NCBI RefSeq assembly: GCF_001881495.1
Contig: NZ_LUKY01000030.1
Location: 36,697 to 100,696 of the forward strand
Reading direction: 5' to 3'
DNA: 64,000 bases
Origin: Candidatus Rickettsiella isopodorum
GTDB lineage: Bacteria > Pseudomonadota > Gammaproteobacteria > Diplorickettsiales > Diplorickettsiaceae
The translations under genes were made by a program, and so were the position numbers. A model generated the notes under the pieces. That model was not told the DNA's origin and did no database searches. It worked only from the letters and a program-made list of their open reading frames with translations. Positions 53,641-63,397 of the stretch are shown here, piece after piece (the stretch's first letter is position 1; each line of letters starts with the position of its first letter).

Positions 53641-54951
53641 ATGTCAAAAATTACTGAGATAAATGCCTATGAAATTTTAGATTCGCGAGGTAATCCTACT
53701 ATTGCTGTCGAAGTCATTTTGGATTCAGGTTTAAAAGCTGAGGCGAGTGTTCCTTCTGGGGCATCGACAGGTTCAAAAGAAGCTTTAGAGTTAAGAGATA
53801 CAGAGAGACCGGATCGTTATCAAGGTAAAGGCGTTTTATTAGCTATCCAAAATATTCTGGGACCGATACAAAAAAAATTAATGGGAAAAGAGGTGACCGA
53901 TCAAAATGAATTAGATAGGTTAATGAAAAATTTAGATGGAACAGATAATAAAGGAAAATTAGGAGCTAATGCTATTTTAGGTGTCTCACTGAGTTTGCTT
54001 AAAGTCGCTGCCTTAGCACAAGGACAAGCACTTTATGTGCATATCGCTGAGCTGATGGGCCAACGAGATAAAAAATACTTAATGCCAGTACCCCAAATGA
54101 ATATTATTAACGGCGGTGTCCATGCCGATAATTCATTAGCGATACAAGAATTTATGATTTTGCCAGTAGGTGCGCCTACTTTTAGTGAAGCGTTACGATG
54201 GGGGGTTGAGGTCTTTCATTGTTTAAAATCCTATCTAAAAAAACAAGGTTTCAATACCAATGTTGGCGATGAAGGGGGGTTTGCACCTACTTTTCAGTCA
54301 CATCAGGAAGCAATTGAAAGTATTTTAGTCGCTATTCAACAAGCAGGATATAAGCCAGGCAAGGATATCTATTTAGGTTTAGATGCAGCAAGTAATGAAT
54401 TTTATCATCACGGAAAATATTGTTTAGAGAATAAGGAATTAGATACGGAACAATGGATTCTTTATTTAGAGAATTTCGTGAAACAATATCCTATTATTAG
54501 CATAGAAGATGGAATGGCCGAATCCGATGAGTCAGGCTGGCTACAACTCACACAACGACTGGGTAAACAAATTCAACTGGTCGGAGATGATTTATTTGTG
54601 ACTAATCCCGTTTTATTCGAGCAAGGAATAGATAAAAAATTAGCCAATGCGATTCTTATAAAATTGAATCAGATTGGTACTGTGAGTGAAACCTTAGAGG
54701 TGATTTCGCTCGCAAAGCAAGCACACTATGCAACGGTGATTTCACATCGTTCGGGTGAAACAGAAGATACCAGTATTGCCGATTTAGCGGTGGGTACTAG
54801 AGCTGGCCAGATAAAAACCGGTTCCGTGTCTCGCACCGATCGAACCGCTAAATACAATCGTTTGTTACGGATTGAAGCAGAGCTTTCAAAGAAAAATCAG
54901 GTAGATTATGCAGGGATTCAATTTTTTTCACGTTTTTTAAATAGTCATTAA
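53641..54951 (+). CDS. eno: Enolase
   Basis: Interconverts 2-phosphoglycerate and phosphoenolpyruvate; also part of the RNA degradosome in some bacteria. ILDSRGNPTIAVEV, SVPSGASTGSKEALELRD, NVGDEGGFAP, SIEDGMAESD, VGDDLFVTN, the catalytic Lys in LIKLNQIG, and ISHRSGETEDTSIADLAVG are all present. 436 residues. GGTAGAAGGT lies before the ATG. The kdsA-eno-ftsB order is the gammaproteobacterial one, though pyrG is not upstream. Confidence 0.98.
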   Translation: MSKITEINAYEILDSRGNPTIAVEVILDSGLKAEASVPSGASTGSKEALELRDTERPDRYQGKGVLLAIQNILGPIQKKLMGKEVTDQNELDRLMKNLDGTDNKGKLGANAILGVSLSLLKVAALAQGQALYVHIAELMGQRDKKYLMPVPQMNIINGGVHADNSLAIQEFMILPVGAPTFSEALRWGVEVFHCLKSYLKKQGFNTNVGDEGGFAPTFQSHQEAIESILVAIQQAGYKPGKDIYLGLDAASNEFYHHGKYCLENKELDTEQWILYLENFVKQYPIISIEDGMAESDESGWLQLTQRLGKQIQLVGDDLFVTNPVLFEQGIDKKLANAILIKLNQIGTVSETLEVISLAKQAHYATVISHRSGETEDTSIADLAVGTRAGQIKTGSVSRTDRTAKYNRLLRIEAELSKKNQVDYAGIQFFSRFLNSH

Positions 54952-55254
54952 ATGAAACCGCTCATTGTTATTTTGACACTACTTTTTTTAAGTTTGCAAT
55001 ACAAGCTTTGGTTTGTACAAGAGGGTGTATGGCGAGTGCACCAACTTAAAAAACAGATTACTATGCAAATGAAAGAAAATACACAGCTCAGCCAGCGCAA
55101 TACGGCTATGGTTGCTGAAATTAAGGATCTTAAGTCAGGTAAAGTCGCCTTGGAAGAACATGCGCGTCATGATCTCAATATGGTAAAATCCAATGAGTTA
55201 TTTTATATGCTAGTGGATAAGCCAGAAAAGAAAAAAAAAGCTAACCTACATTAA
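54952..55254 (+). CDS. ftsB: Cell division protein FtsB
   Basis: Bitopic divisome protein that acts with FtsL and FtsQ. One N-terminal membrane helix (4-20) leads into a coiled coil of about residues 27-65 (VHQLKKQITMQMKENTQLSQ), and then EEHARHDLNMVKSNELFYML, the conserved end of FtsB. 100 residues. The start codon directly abuts the eno stop, so translation is probably coupled. The last 4 bases overlap the convergent regulator gene. Confidence 0.93.
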   Translation: MKPLIVILTLLFLSLQYKLWFVQEGVWRVHQLKKQITMQMKENTQLSQRNTAMVAEIKDLKSGKVALEEHARHDLNMVKSNELFYMLVDKPEKKKKANLH

Positions 55255-55979
55255 AATTTAATCGGTTTCCAGATTCGAATAATGGGTGCTAAAGCTAATA
55301 TTTTGATATTGCGTAAAGGGGGAAATTCGAGTGAAGTATCCGAATTAATCACATAGAGATCGAAACGATTAGCAGCATGTCCTATTTTTACGCGTCTAAC
55401 CATTAGCTCTTTTCCTTCCAGTTCAATGATACAGTCTGCGCCGTGAGCCAGCTCCATATTTTTACCGATTAATTTTTTTCCAGCCACCAGATCGCCTGGA
55501 CTATAAAGCGGTTTCATACTTTCATTATCAATAAGATATATCAGATGCTCAGGATAATTTTTTCTAAAAAGCGTTAATTCCTCTTTAATTTCGATATTTT
55601 CCATGGGATAGTCGGATTTCTTCTCGTTAATAGAGGTTCTGGATAATGATTCAAGATTTTTATAATTTAATTTAGAAAGTTTGCTTGAGTCGGTTACCTT
55701 CGGCGGTTCGCCATATCCTGTCATCAACCAGATCACTGAACACTCTATTCCTTCTTCACGCATAGCCTTACAGACTTTTTGTGCTCCACGTTCAGTGACA
55801 TTACTATACCCTTGTTCCCAATAATTAATGGTGGTTAAGCCCAGATTACAATGTTGAGCAAATTCTTTCATTGAAAGGTGCGACATTTTTCGCAAAAATT
55901 TGAGTCGATTAGCGCGTTCTTGAATATCCAAGGCGAGAGAGGAGTTTTTTTCTTTTATGGATTTAGGATTTTTCTTCAT
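55251..55979 (-). CDS. XRE-type transcriptional regulator with S24/LexA-like C-terminal domain
   Basis: 242 residues. Residues 22-75 form a Cro/CI helix-turn-helix (LSMKEFAQHCNLGLTTINYWE). After a linker, 145-240 is an S24 peptidase-like fold: Ser154 in DNESMKP, then YSPGDLVAGKK, and LMVRRV where the LexA general-base Lys would be. That Lys appears replaced by Arg195 and no Ala-Gly cleavage site is seen, so self-cleavage is doubtful. AAAGGAAG precedes the ATG. The region upstream has several palindromes that could be its operators. It resembles prophage-type repressors, but no other phage genes are nearby. Confidence 0.85.
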   Translation of the reverse strand: MKKNPKSIKEKNSSLALDIQERANRLKFLRKMSHLSMKEFAQHCNLGLTTINYWEQGYSNVTERGAQKVCKAMREEGIECSVIWLMTGYGEPPKVTDSSKLSKLNYKNLESLSRTSINEKKSDYPMENIEIKEELTLFRKNYPEHLIYLIDNESMKPLYSPGDLVAGKKLIGKNMELAHGADCIIELEGKELMVRRVKIGHAANRFDLYVINSDTSLEFPPLRNIKILALAPIIRIWKPIKF

Positions 55980-56024
55980 TATCTTCCTTTACTAAATTTG
56001 ACATAAAATGTCTATTAAGATAAT

Positions 56025-56049
56025 ATTTAGTCTTAATAAAAGACTAAAT
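56025..56049. promoter_or_regulatory. Perfect 10-bp inverted repeat upstream of the XRE regulator (operator candidate)
   Basis: Arms ATTTAGTCTT and AAGACTAAAT surround a 5-base AATAA centre, 46 bases before the regulator start. A smaller palindrome, GACAT-AAA-ATGTC, lies at 56000-56012. The position suits autoregulation of the XRE gene. No U-run points to a terminator. Confidence 0.5.
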
Positions 56050-56212
56050 AGCGTTTATCTTCTTTTATTTAAGGAGCTTTATTTATGTAAATTCTTTGCT
56101 GCATGAATGTTTAAAAAAGTAACAAATAAGGTGCAAATAGTACCGATTAAGATAAAACTATTTTTCAAATTAACTATTTAAGATTATTTCGATCAGAATA
56201 ATTAAATCTTTC

Positions 56213-56239
56213 GGTTAATAGTTAACCAGAATAGTTCTG
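56213..56239. promoter_or_regulatory. Two overlapping palindromes with TAG spacers (operator candidate)
   Basis: GGTTAA-TAG-TTAACC (56213-56227) and CAGAA-TAG-TTCTG (56227-56239) share one base. Both have perfect arms and the same 3-base centre. They lie in the middle of the divergent gap between the XRE regulator and the receiver gene. Confidence 0.4.
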
Positions 56240-56650
56240 ATATTTTTAAAAGAGGTATATATCCTTAAACTTAAAATGATAAATTAAAAGATGACGGTTG
56301 CTTTTTTAAATTAAAGCGGTTATTTAGTCAATTAGACTATAGCAGTCATTATTTTATAAACACAACTTAAATTTCATAAAGGAAACATCGCGTAATGTAT
56401 CCATTATAACGAATATCCTCCATAGAGTGGATAGTATGAGTTGTATTTATTTAAAAAAGTATGAAAATTAAGTCATAGTATTGTAATCTTATGGCTGACC
56501 GTACTTAAATTGTTTGATCTTAAGACTAAAAATCGCAAAACTTCTGTTTTTGAAAAAATTTATAGCGTTATATTTTGGATAATTATAAAAATTTAGTTGA
56601 ACAACCTATAAAAGGAAATAAAACGATTGCTCAATTTATGGAGAAGAACA

Positions 56651-57145
56651 ATGTCAATATTAAAATTACGAACCCATCTCGTTGAAAAAATTAAAGATTT
56701 TGGAAATAGCTTGCATCCGGGGTTGAAAAAATCTTTAGTAGAAAATTTACCGATGAAAAATACCGGTCAATCTGTGGCTAGAATTTTATCGATAGACGAT
56801 AATAAAATTTGTCAAAAAATCAATGTTAGTCATCTTCAGAAATTCGGTTGTTACGTAGAATGCGTCCATTCAGCACGCAGGGCGTTAGAAAAATTGACTT
56901 TATCTTACAAAGTTATACTTTTAGATGTCAATTTACCGGATTGTAGTACCAAGATCTTTATTAATTTAATTCGTAGTGATGAAAGAAATGTTAACCAAAG
57001 GTCACCTATCGTATTAACCAGTAGTTGGTTAAATGATGCCTGCAAAAAAAATTATTTGGCTTTAGGTGTCAATGAAGTGTACCTAAAACCTATACAAGAA
57101 AAAGATTTTAAAAAAATTTTACAAAACTATGGAGTGATTACTTAA
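56651..57145 (+). CDS. Orphan single-domain response regulator (CheY-like receiver)
   Basis: 164 residues. The N-terminal 40 residues are a basic helical extension. Residues 44-164 are a receiver domain with all catalytic residues: D49/D50 in LSIDDN, phosphoacceptor D92 in LLDVNLPD, T123 in VLTSS and K146 in YLKPI. No output domain or histidine kinase gene is nearby. I chose the ATG at 56651 with GGAG before it; an upstream TTG at 56627 is in frame. It could act in a phosphorelay, or be left over from a hybrid kinase whose receiver it resembles (SPIVLTS...LGVNEVYLKPI). Confidence 0.85.
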   Translation: MSILKLRTHLVEKIKDFGNSLHPGLKKSLVENLPMKNTGQSVARILSIDDNKICQKINVSHLQKFGCYVECVHSARRALEKLTLSYKVILLDVNLPDCSTKIFINLIRSDERNVNQRSPIVLTSSWLNDACKKNYLALGVNEVYLKPIQEKDFKKILQNYGVIT

Positions 57146-57202
57146 AAACTTAACTGACAACATCTGGAAGATTAATAAAAAATCGGTGAAAAAAATTTGT
57201 TT

Positions 57203-57925
57203 CTAACAAGTAGAAATTAATTGGCCATCTTCCATATGTAAAATTTTATCCAATCGGCTAGCGAGATTCTGATCATGCGTGACAATCACTAAGCTGGTAT
57301 TAAATTCTGTATTGAGCTCAAGTAAAGTTTGATAAACCTGCTCTGCAGTATGACTGTCGAGATTACCCGTCGGTTCATCGGCTAATATACAAAGTGGATT
57401 ATTAACCAGTGCTCTGACGATGGCAGTGCGTTGACGTTCTCCACCCGATAACTCACCTAGTTTATGATGTTGTCGATGTATTAAGCCGACTTTTTTTAAT
57501 AAATTAAGTGCTTTTTTCTGAGCGAATACCGGTTTAACACCGGCTAGCAATAATGGGATACACGTATTTTCTAATACAGTAAATTCAGGTAATAAATGGT
57601 GAAATTGATAAATAAAGCCAAGATAACGATTACGTAGATGGCTGCGATGGTTTTCGCTCAACTCAGCTAGGTTTTGCCCTGCCAGAAAAACTTCACCCGA
57701 GCTGGGCCGATCCAATCCTCCTAATAAATGCAGTAGTGTACTTTTTCCTGCGCCTGAAGGGCCAACAATAGCAATACGCTCACGAGCTTTTACAGAAAAG
57801 TTAATAGGCTTGAGGACTTCTACATACAAAGAGCCATCATGAAAGGTTTTGCTTAATTCAGTACAACTCAGAACAGTGGTATTCTGTTTAAGCGGTCTCG
57901 CAAAATCGCTAGATGATCTATTCAT
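57203..57925 (-). CDS. lolD: Lipoprotein-releasing system ATP-binding protein LolD
   Basis: ATPase of the LolCDE complex that releases outer-membrane lipoproteins to LolA. Walker A is [20 protein letters not shown], with the LolD-typical GGLD ending, signature [15 protein letters not shown], Walker [30 protein letters not shown] is the family Q-loop. 240 residues. It overlaps lolC by 8 bases. Confidence 0.96.
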   Translation of the reverse strand: MNRSSSDFARPLKQNTTVLSCTELSKTFHDGSLYVEVLKPINFSVKARERIAIVGPSGAGKSTLLHLLGGLDRPSSGEVFLAGQNLAELSENHRSHLRNRYLGFIYQFHHLLPEFTVLENTCIPLLLAGVKPVFAQKKALNLLKKVGLIHRQHHKLGELSGGERQRTAIVRALVNNPLCILADEPTGNLDSHTAEQVYQTLLELNTEFNTSLVIVTHDQNLASRLDKILHMEDGQLISTC

Positions 57926-59171
57926 AACGTAAAGCCTCCGCGGGAAGTGTACGCGCGGCTTTTAATGCCGGATAGATAGTGGCTAATAAACTCATACCCA
58001 AAGCAGCTAAACAAATATGAATGACGTCGGCTGTTTCAATCTTGGAAGGTAATTTATCCACGAAAAAGTAGACATTAGAAGCAAAAATTTGTATATGAAA
58101 AGTATGTTCAATAAAGCTTAAGAGGTTACCGACTTGAGAGGCTAACGCAATTCCACCGATTAAGCCCAGTAATGTACCGCTAAAACCAATCACGCACCCT
58201 TGAACCATAAAAATACTTAAAATCGTACCAGGTGTAGCGCCTAGGGTGCGCAAAATCGCAATATCCGATTGTTTATCAGTGACCACCATCATTAACGATG
58301 ACACTAAATTAAAGGCAGAGATCGCAATTAATAATAATAAAATAAAAAACATCATTCTTTTTTCTAAAGAAATAGCATACATCAAACTACCGTAGGTACT
58401 AGTCCAATCGGTTACGGTATAAGTTGGAGGGAGTGCTTTATTAAGCTCGCTGGAAACCTGGGGGGCCGCATACAAATCATTTAATTTTAGTCGTAAGCCG
58501 GTTACACTTTGACCTAATTGAAAGAGAGTTTGCGCATCTTTTAGTGCGATGTAAGCCATACTACTTTCAAAGCCAAAACTTCGTCCGACCTGAAAAATCC
58601 CACTGACGGTAAACGTTTTAAAACGTGGAATAATACCGACTGGAGTTAAACTAACACGGGGTGTGATAATATTGACCTTGTCACCGATTTGGATACCCAA
58701 ACCTAAGGCCAATTCTTCGCCCAACACAATGTTATAGTGACCCGGTTTTAAATTGAAACTACCTTCCACTATTTTGTGTGGTATTTCAGAAACGTTTTTT
58801 TCTAATTCAGGAAGCACGCCGGTGATCATAATCGGATGCGGTTGTCCTTGATCGACTAACATACCTTGTCCGGATGCATACGGGGCGCTGGCAATCACGC
58901 CGGCTTGTTGAGATACTTTTTGTATTAACGGAGCAATTTGCGTCAATGGATGGCCGCTCGTCGCAGTGATAGCGACTTGAGTGGCTATGTTAAAGATACG
59001 ATCGCGAATCGCATTATCAAACCCATTCATTACCGATAAAACCGTGATTAAGACCGTGACCCCGAGAGCAATACCGATCATCGATGTCAACGAAATAAAG
59101 GAAATGAAATGATTACGTTTTTTTGCACGGGTATAACGCAAACCTATATATAAAGCGATGGGACGGAACAC
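57918..59171 (-). CDS. lolC: Lipoprotein-releasing system membrane subunit LolC/LolE
   Basis: Permease with four membrane helices and a large periplasmic domain between the first two. [20 protein letters not shown], the N-terminal [16 protein letters not shown] and the C-terminal [19 protein letters not shown] are diagnostic. 417 residues. Only one permease gene accompanies lolD, so this is probably the LolF-type hybrid that serves as both LolC and LolE, unless lolE lies elsewhere. Confidence 0.93.
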   Translation of the reverse strand: MFRPIALYIGLRYTRAKKRNHFISFISLTSMIGIALGVTVLITVLSVMNGFDNAIRDRIFNIATQVAITATSGHPLTQIAPLIQKVSQQAGVIASAPYASGQGMLVDQGQPHPIMITGVLPELEKNVSEIPHKIVEGSFNLKPGHYNIVLGEELALGLGIQIGDKVNIITPRVSLTPVGIIPRFKTFTVSGIFQVGRSFGFESSMAYIALKDAQTLFQLGQSVTGLRLKLNDLYAAPQVSSELNKALPPTYTVTDWTSTYGSLMYAISLEKRMMFFILLLLIAISAFNLVSSLMMVVTDKQSDIAILRTLGATPGTILSIFMVQGCVIGFSGTLLGLIGGIALASQVGNLLSFIEHTFHIQIFASNVYFFVDKLPSKIETADVIHICLAALGMSLLATIYPALKAARTLPAEALRYE

Positions 59172-59295
59172 ACTAAAACCCTATTAATGTTGTTAAGGTA
59201 ATATACCATTCACTGGAAAGAATGCGAATTTTTATGTCCCGGAATATGGCACTAGCGTTAAATTCCAAGCTTAGGGGAGAAAAGAGGTATTTTTG

Positions 59296-60102
59296 CTATA
59301 CTGTTTCAGTCGGTTCACCCATAGCAACGATGGCATGAAATCCACCGTCAACATGGATGATTTCCCCGGTAATTCCTGAAGCCATATTCGAACAGAGGAA
59401 AGCTGCCGTATTTCCGACTTGTTCTATGGTGGTATTTTGGCGTAAGGGCGTAACGGCAGCATTATAAGCTAGAATTTTTCGAAAACCTGAGATGCCTGAG
59501 GCGGCTAGCGTACGAATTGGTCCAGCGGAGATGGCATTAACACGGATGTGTTTGGGACCTAAGCTATTCGCTAGATAACGAACATTGGCCTCTAAACTCG
59601 CTTTCGCTAAACCCATAATATTATAGTTTTGCAAAGCCTTTTCGGATCCCAGATAACTGAGCGTTAGGATAGCTCCTCCGTTCGGTTGGTCTGTCATCAT
59701 CGGATACGCTGCTTTGGCTAATGCCGCTAAACTATAGCTACTGATGTCATGTGCAATTCTAAAACCCTCACGATTTACATTGTCGAGATAATCGCCCTGC
59801 AATTGATCGGCGGGTGCGTAAGCAACGGAATGAACTAAACTATCCAATCCATCCCAACTGACATTGAGTTGCTTAAAAAGTTCGGTAATATCTTCATCTC
59901 GACTGACATCGCAAGGAATGACGATGTTCGAATCAAAGTCTCTATTTGCCATTTTAGTGACACGGTCTTTTAATTTTTCACCTTGGTAGGCAAAGGCGAG
60001 TTTTGCTCCTTCGCGGTGCATGGCTTCCGCGATTCCGTAAGCAATCGATCGATTACTTGCTAAACCAACAATTAAGGCACGTTTATTATCTAGCAGACCC
60101 AT
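59296..60102 (-). CDS. fabI: Enoyl-[acyl-carrier-protein] reductase (NADH)
   Basis: Last reduction step of each fatty acid elongation cycle. Divergent SDR with [20 protein letters not shown] at the cofactor site, LVHSVAYAP, and the Tyr-x6-Lys pair in [23 protein letters not shown], and [10 protein letters not shown] at the end, fit FabI. 268 residues. Its start overlaps udk by 17 bases on the same strand, an unusual pairing. Confidence 0.97.
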   Translation of the reverse strand: MGLLDNKRALIVGLASNRSIAYGIAEAMHREGAKLAFAYQGEKLKDRVTKMANRDFDSNIVIPCDVSRDEDITELFKQLNVSWDGLDSLVHSVAYAPADQLQGDYLDNVNREGFRIAHDISSYSLAALAKAAYPMMTDQPNGGAILTLSYLGSEKALQNYNIMGLAKASLEANVRYLANSLGPKHIRVNAISAGPIRTLAASGISGFRKILAYNAAVTPLRQNTTIEQVGNTAAFLCSNMASGITGEIIHVDGGFHAIVAMGEPTETV

Positions 60103-60751
60103 GATTTTCCTCTTTACTTTTGTTGCTAAAATTATTTAATAATTCACGAATTTTGGCTTTGATAAGTTCAATCGCAATTCGATTTTCGCCGCCCCGTGGA
60201 ACAATGATATCTGCATAATGTTTCGAAGGTTCGATGAATTGCGAATACATCGGACGAACGGTTTCTTGATATTGTGCTAACACCGCCTCAATTTCTCTAC
60301 CGCGCTCTATGACATCACGTTTGATGCGGCGACTCAAACAAACATCTAATGGTGTATCCATATAGATGCGAATATCCATCAATTCCCTTAAGCTAATTTC
60401 AGCAAAAAGTAAAATCCCTTCTAAGACAATAATGGTATGTGGACCCAGAGGTCGTGTTTGTTGCTCACGAATATGGAGCGTGTGATTATAAATAGGAATT
60501 TCTACTGATTTACCAGATTGCAATTGCTTGAGATGATGGATAAGTAAGTCATGATCAAAAGCATCCGGATGGTCATAATTGTTTTCTAAGCGTTTTTCAA
60601 AGGCGAGGGTACTGTTATCTTTATAATAAGAATCTTCCGAGATAACAGCGACTTGTTCAGAGCCCAGTTCTTTGACAATAGTATGGGCCAATAAACTCTT
60701 GCCCGAAGCAGACGCTCCGGCGATACCGATGATGATACAACGCTGAGTCAT
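60086..60751 (-). CDS. udk: Uridine kinase
   Basis: Phosphorylates uridine and cytidine in pyrimidine salvage. Walker A is [70 protein letters not shown] and [12 protein letters not shown] all match the family. I take the ATG at 60751 with AAGG upstream, giving 221 residues (E. coli 213). A frame open to 60874 would add 41 residues with no family counterpart. It overlaps fabI by 17 bases. Confidence 0.95.
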   Translation of the reverse strand: MTQRCIIIGIAGASASGKSLLAHTIVKELGSEQVAVISEDSYYKDNSTLAFEKRLENNYDHPDAFDHDLLIHHLKQLQSGKSVEIPIYNHTLHIREQQTRPLGPHTIIVLEGILLFAEISLRELMDIRIYMDTPLDVCLSRRIKRDVIERGREIEAVLAQYQETVRPMYSQFIEPSKHYADIIVPRGGENRIAIELIKAKIRELLNNFSNKSKEENHGSAR

Positions 60752-60929
60752 ACAAGCCTTAGTATTCAATAAATGCTCGTAAGTTAGCAGTTTTTTATAA
60801 AAAGGTAAATGGCATAAATAGTATTGATGATCAGTATACGGTTTATTTAATACTTTTATTATATTAAGCAACAATTATATGTAAAATATAAAAGCCTAAC
60901 GAATATAAATAATACAAAGGAAGTTTTCT

Positions 60930-62843
60930 GTGACATTTTCTTATGCGCTATTGCTAGGCGCTTTTTTTCTAGCATTGCTTCAATGCAGCATTCCTTTAGC
61001 CGGTCTTTATTACCAACATCTTAATTGGCTTAAATGGATTAAACCTATAACACTGTCACAATTTACATTCATTGTGCTGGCTATGCTAAGTTTAGCCTAT
61101 GCGTTTTTAGTCAATGATTTTTCCTTTGTGTATGTAGCGCAAAATTCTAATACCCACTTGCCTTGGTTTTATCGTGTGTGTGCCTTATGGGGTGGACATG
61201 AAGGTTCTCTATTATTATGGGTGTTTATTTTAAATCTATGGACAGTTGCCGTCATTGTTTTAAATCAATCCATCGAATTGGCTTTATTAGCACGAGTCGT
61301 ATCGGTACTGGGATTTATTAGCGCAGGTTTTCTATTATTTCTACTGACACTCTCGAATCCATTTAGTTTAGCGGCAGAACGAATGATGGATGGACGAGAT
61401 CTGAATCCTTTATTACAAGATCCAGGTTTAATTATTCATCCGCCGTTACTTTATATGGGTTATGTGGGTTTTTCGGTCAGTTTTGCTTTTGCTATAGCCG
61501 CATTATTAAGCGGTCGTTTCGATAAGCAATGGGCAACTTGGATGCGGCCTTGGACTTTAGCGGCCTGGTGTTTTTTGACGTGGGGAATTGTATCAGGCAG
61601 TTGGTGGGCTTATCGTGTGTTAGGTTGGGGAGGTTGGTGGTTTTGGGATCCCGTCGAAAACGCATCGCTATTACCTTGGCTTGCGGGCACCGCGTTAATT
61701 CACTCTTTATTAGTGGTAGAAAAAAAAGAATTACTAAAAACCTGGGTGATATTACTTGCCATATTAACCTTTGCCTTAAGTTTAATCGGCACTTTTATCG
61801 TGCGTTCCGGAATTTTGATTTCCGTGCATGCCTTTGCGGTTGATCCTTGGCGGGGTGTTTTCATGTTAGGTTTATTGGTGGTATTGATAGGAACCGCGTT
61901 GGCTATTTATGCCTTTAAAATCCATCGATTAAAACAACAAGATTTACACGTGAGTTTGCTCTCCCGCACCACACTTTTAATCGTGAATAATGTTTTATTA
62001 AGTGTGATGGTATTTACTGTGTTACTTGGCACATTGTATCCGTTAATTATTGAAGTATTAGATTTTGGTAAGCTTTCCGTGGGCGCACCGTATTTTAATC
62101 TCGTGTTGACACCTTTCGCTATTTTAATATTATTTTTTATGGGCCTATCCTATTTAATACCCTGGCAGCATCAAGTACGTGGCGAGATTTTAAGAAAAAT
62201 AGTTAGTATCCTACTCAGTTCATTCAGTTTAAGTTTTATCTTGATTATTTTGTTGAGTAAAGAACTGCATTGGCAAGTGCTAATAGGCTTAAGCTTGACA
62301 TTATGGATCCTATTAAATACTTTACAGTTGCTAGTGACATCGTTTAAAAAAAAATTAAGCTTAAAAAATATTATAAAAACGCAAGGTGCAATGTTAGTCG
62401 CACACTTAGGTGTTGCTATTCTAGCGATAGGAATCATTTTAAGCAGTTATTATAGTCTTGAGCGTAATGTGCGAATGAGTATCGGAGAAAGCTTGTCATT
62501 AGCAGGTTATCATTTTACTTTGCAACAGGTGGATGCCTTGCAAGGTCCTAATTACACTGGCGCGGTGGCTACTATTCAAGTGAACCATCAAAGTAGTCTA
62601 TTTCTACGGCCACAATTACGTTATTATCCCATAACCGATGTCATGATCGGCAAACCCGCTATTGCAGCAGGTATTTGGCGCGATTTATATGTGTCTTTGG
62701 CTGAGCCGGTGGGCAAACAGACCTGGGCTTTACGTTTTTATTACAAACCTTTTGTACGTTGGATTTGGATGGGCGGTTTATGCATGATACTTGGTGGTCT
62801 ATGGGCCATACTCTCCAGACGCTATAAAAAAATTAAGTATTAG
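60930..62843 (+). CDS. ccmF: Cytochrome c haem lyase subunit CcmF
   Basis: Polytopic membrane protein that ligates haem to apocytochrome c with CcmH. GHEGSLLLWVFILNLW, LNPLLQDPGLIIHPPLLYMGYVG and the haem-handling WWFWDPVENASLLPWL are diagnostic, and the periplasmic LRYYPITDVMIGKPAI segment is near the end. About 14-15 helices, 637 residues. Start is a GTG at 60930 with AAGGAAG before it. It opens the second ccm block, 9.4 kb away from ccmABC. Confidence 0.97.
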   Translation: MTFSYALLLGAFFLALLQCSIPLAGLYYQHLNWLKWIKPITLSQFTFIVLAMLSLAYAFLVNDFSFVYVAQNSNTHLPWFYRVCALWGGHEGSLLLWVFILNLWTVAVIVLNQSIELALLARVVSVLGFISAGFLLFLLTLSNPFSLAAERMMDGRDLNPLLQDPGLIIHPPLLYMGYVGFSVSFAFAIAALLSGRFDKQWATWMRPWTLAAWCFLTWGIVSGSWWAYRVLGWGGWWFWDPVENASLLPWLAGTALIHSLLVVEKKELLKTWVILLAILTFALSLIGTFIVRSGILISVHAFAVDPWRGVFMLGLLVVLIGTALAIYAFKIHRLKQQDLHVSLLSRTTLLIVNNVLLSVMVFTVLLGTLYPLIIEVLDFGKLSVGAPYFNLVLTPFAILILFFMGLSYLIPWQHQVRGEILRKIVSILLSSFSLSFILIILLSKELHWQVLIGLSLTLWILLNTLQLLVTSFKKKLSLKNIIKTQGAMLVAHLGVAILAIGIILSSYYSLERNVRMSIGESLSLAGYHFTLQQVDALQGPNYTGAVATIQVNHQSSLFLRPQLRYYPITDVMIGKPAIAAGIWRDLYVSLAEPVGKQTWALRFYYKPFVRWIWMGGLCMILGGLWAILSRRYKKIKY

Positions 62844-62848
62844 TATTC

Positions 62849-63379
62849 ATGCGTTATATTATTCCGCTAATTATTTTATTGATCATCGTCTGTTTTTTAT
62901 GGCAAGGTTTAGAAAAGGACCCCAATCACCTGCCATCGCCATTAATTAATCAACCGATTTCAGAATTTTCAGCCAATGATTTACTAAAAAAATCAATAAC
63001 ATTAAGAAAAAAAATATTTTTGCAACATTGGACACTGTTAGTCGTGTGGTCAAGCTGGTGTTTAACTTGTGCTGAAGAACAGTCTTTTTTATTAAGTTTG
63101 AAGAAAAATCATGCCATTTCTATTTACGGTTTAAATTACCGTGATGAATTTAATCAGGCAAAACAATGGCTAAGACAACAAGGCAATCCCTTTCAAAAAA
63201 TTATTTTTGACCCGCAAGGGTTACTTGCTATAGATTTAGGCGTTTATGGTGTGCCTGAAAGCTATTTAATCGATCCACAAGGCATTATTCGTTATAAGCA
63301 GGTAGGCCCATTAACTTCGTCGATTTGGATACAGAATATGCAACCACTTATTAAACATCTCCATAAAAGTCAATCATAG
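62849..63379 (+). CDS. ccmG: Thiol:disulfide interchange protein CcmG/DsbE
   Basis: Membrane-anchored periplasmic thioredoxin that keeps apocytochrome c and CcmH reduced. One N-terminal membrane helix (3-20) is followed by the thioredoxin fold with active site SWCLTCAEE (usual form WCPTC or WCVPC) and the cis-Pro region VYGVPESYLID. GLNYRDEFNQAKQWL is the CcmG-typical insertion. 176 residues. Spacing of 5 bases from ccmF and 18 to ccmH fits one operon. Confidence 0.94.
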   Translation: MRYIIPLIILLIIVCFLWQGLEKDPNHLPSPLINQPISEFSANDLLKKSITLRKKIFLQHWTLLVVWSSWCLTCAEEQSFLLSLKKNHAISIYGLNYRDEFNQAKQWLRQQGNPFQKIIFDPQGLLAIDLGVYGVPESYLIDPQGIIRYKQVGPLTSSIWIQNMQPLIKHLHKSQS

Positions 63380-63397
63380 ATTAATTAAAATTTTATC

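Larger units (their letters stand above)
55980..56650. other. 671-base AT-rich gap between the XRE regulator and the orphan receiver gene
   Basis: No gene was recognised. The gap is divergent between two regulatory genes and holds at least four palindromes (listed separately or in findings): GACAT/ATGTC at 56000-56012, a 10-bp pair at 56025-56049, two overlapping at 56213-56239, and TAGTC/GACTA at 56325-56339. No tRNA-like fold was seen. Confidence 0.6.

Noticed and set aside
59172..59295. Possible further copy of the dispersed repeat between lolC and fabI
   Set aside because: Only a few scattered bases agree (TATACC, CACTGGAA, GAATTTTT); block order is not kept.
60752..60874. 41-codon N-terminal extension of udk
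   Set aside because: Not found in the family; the ATG at 60751 has AAGG upstream and gives near-normal length.
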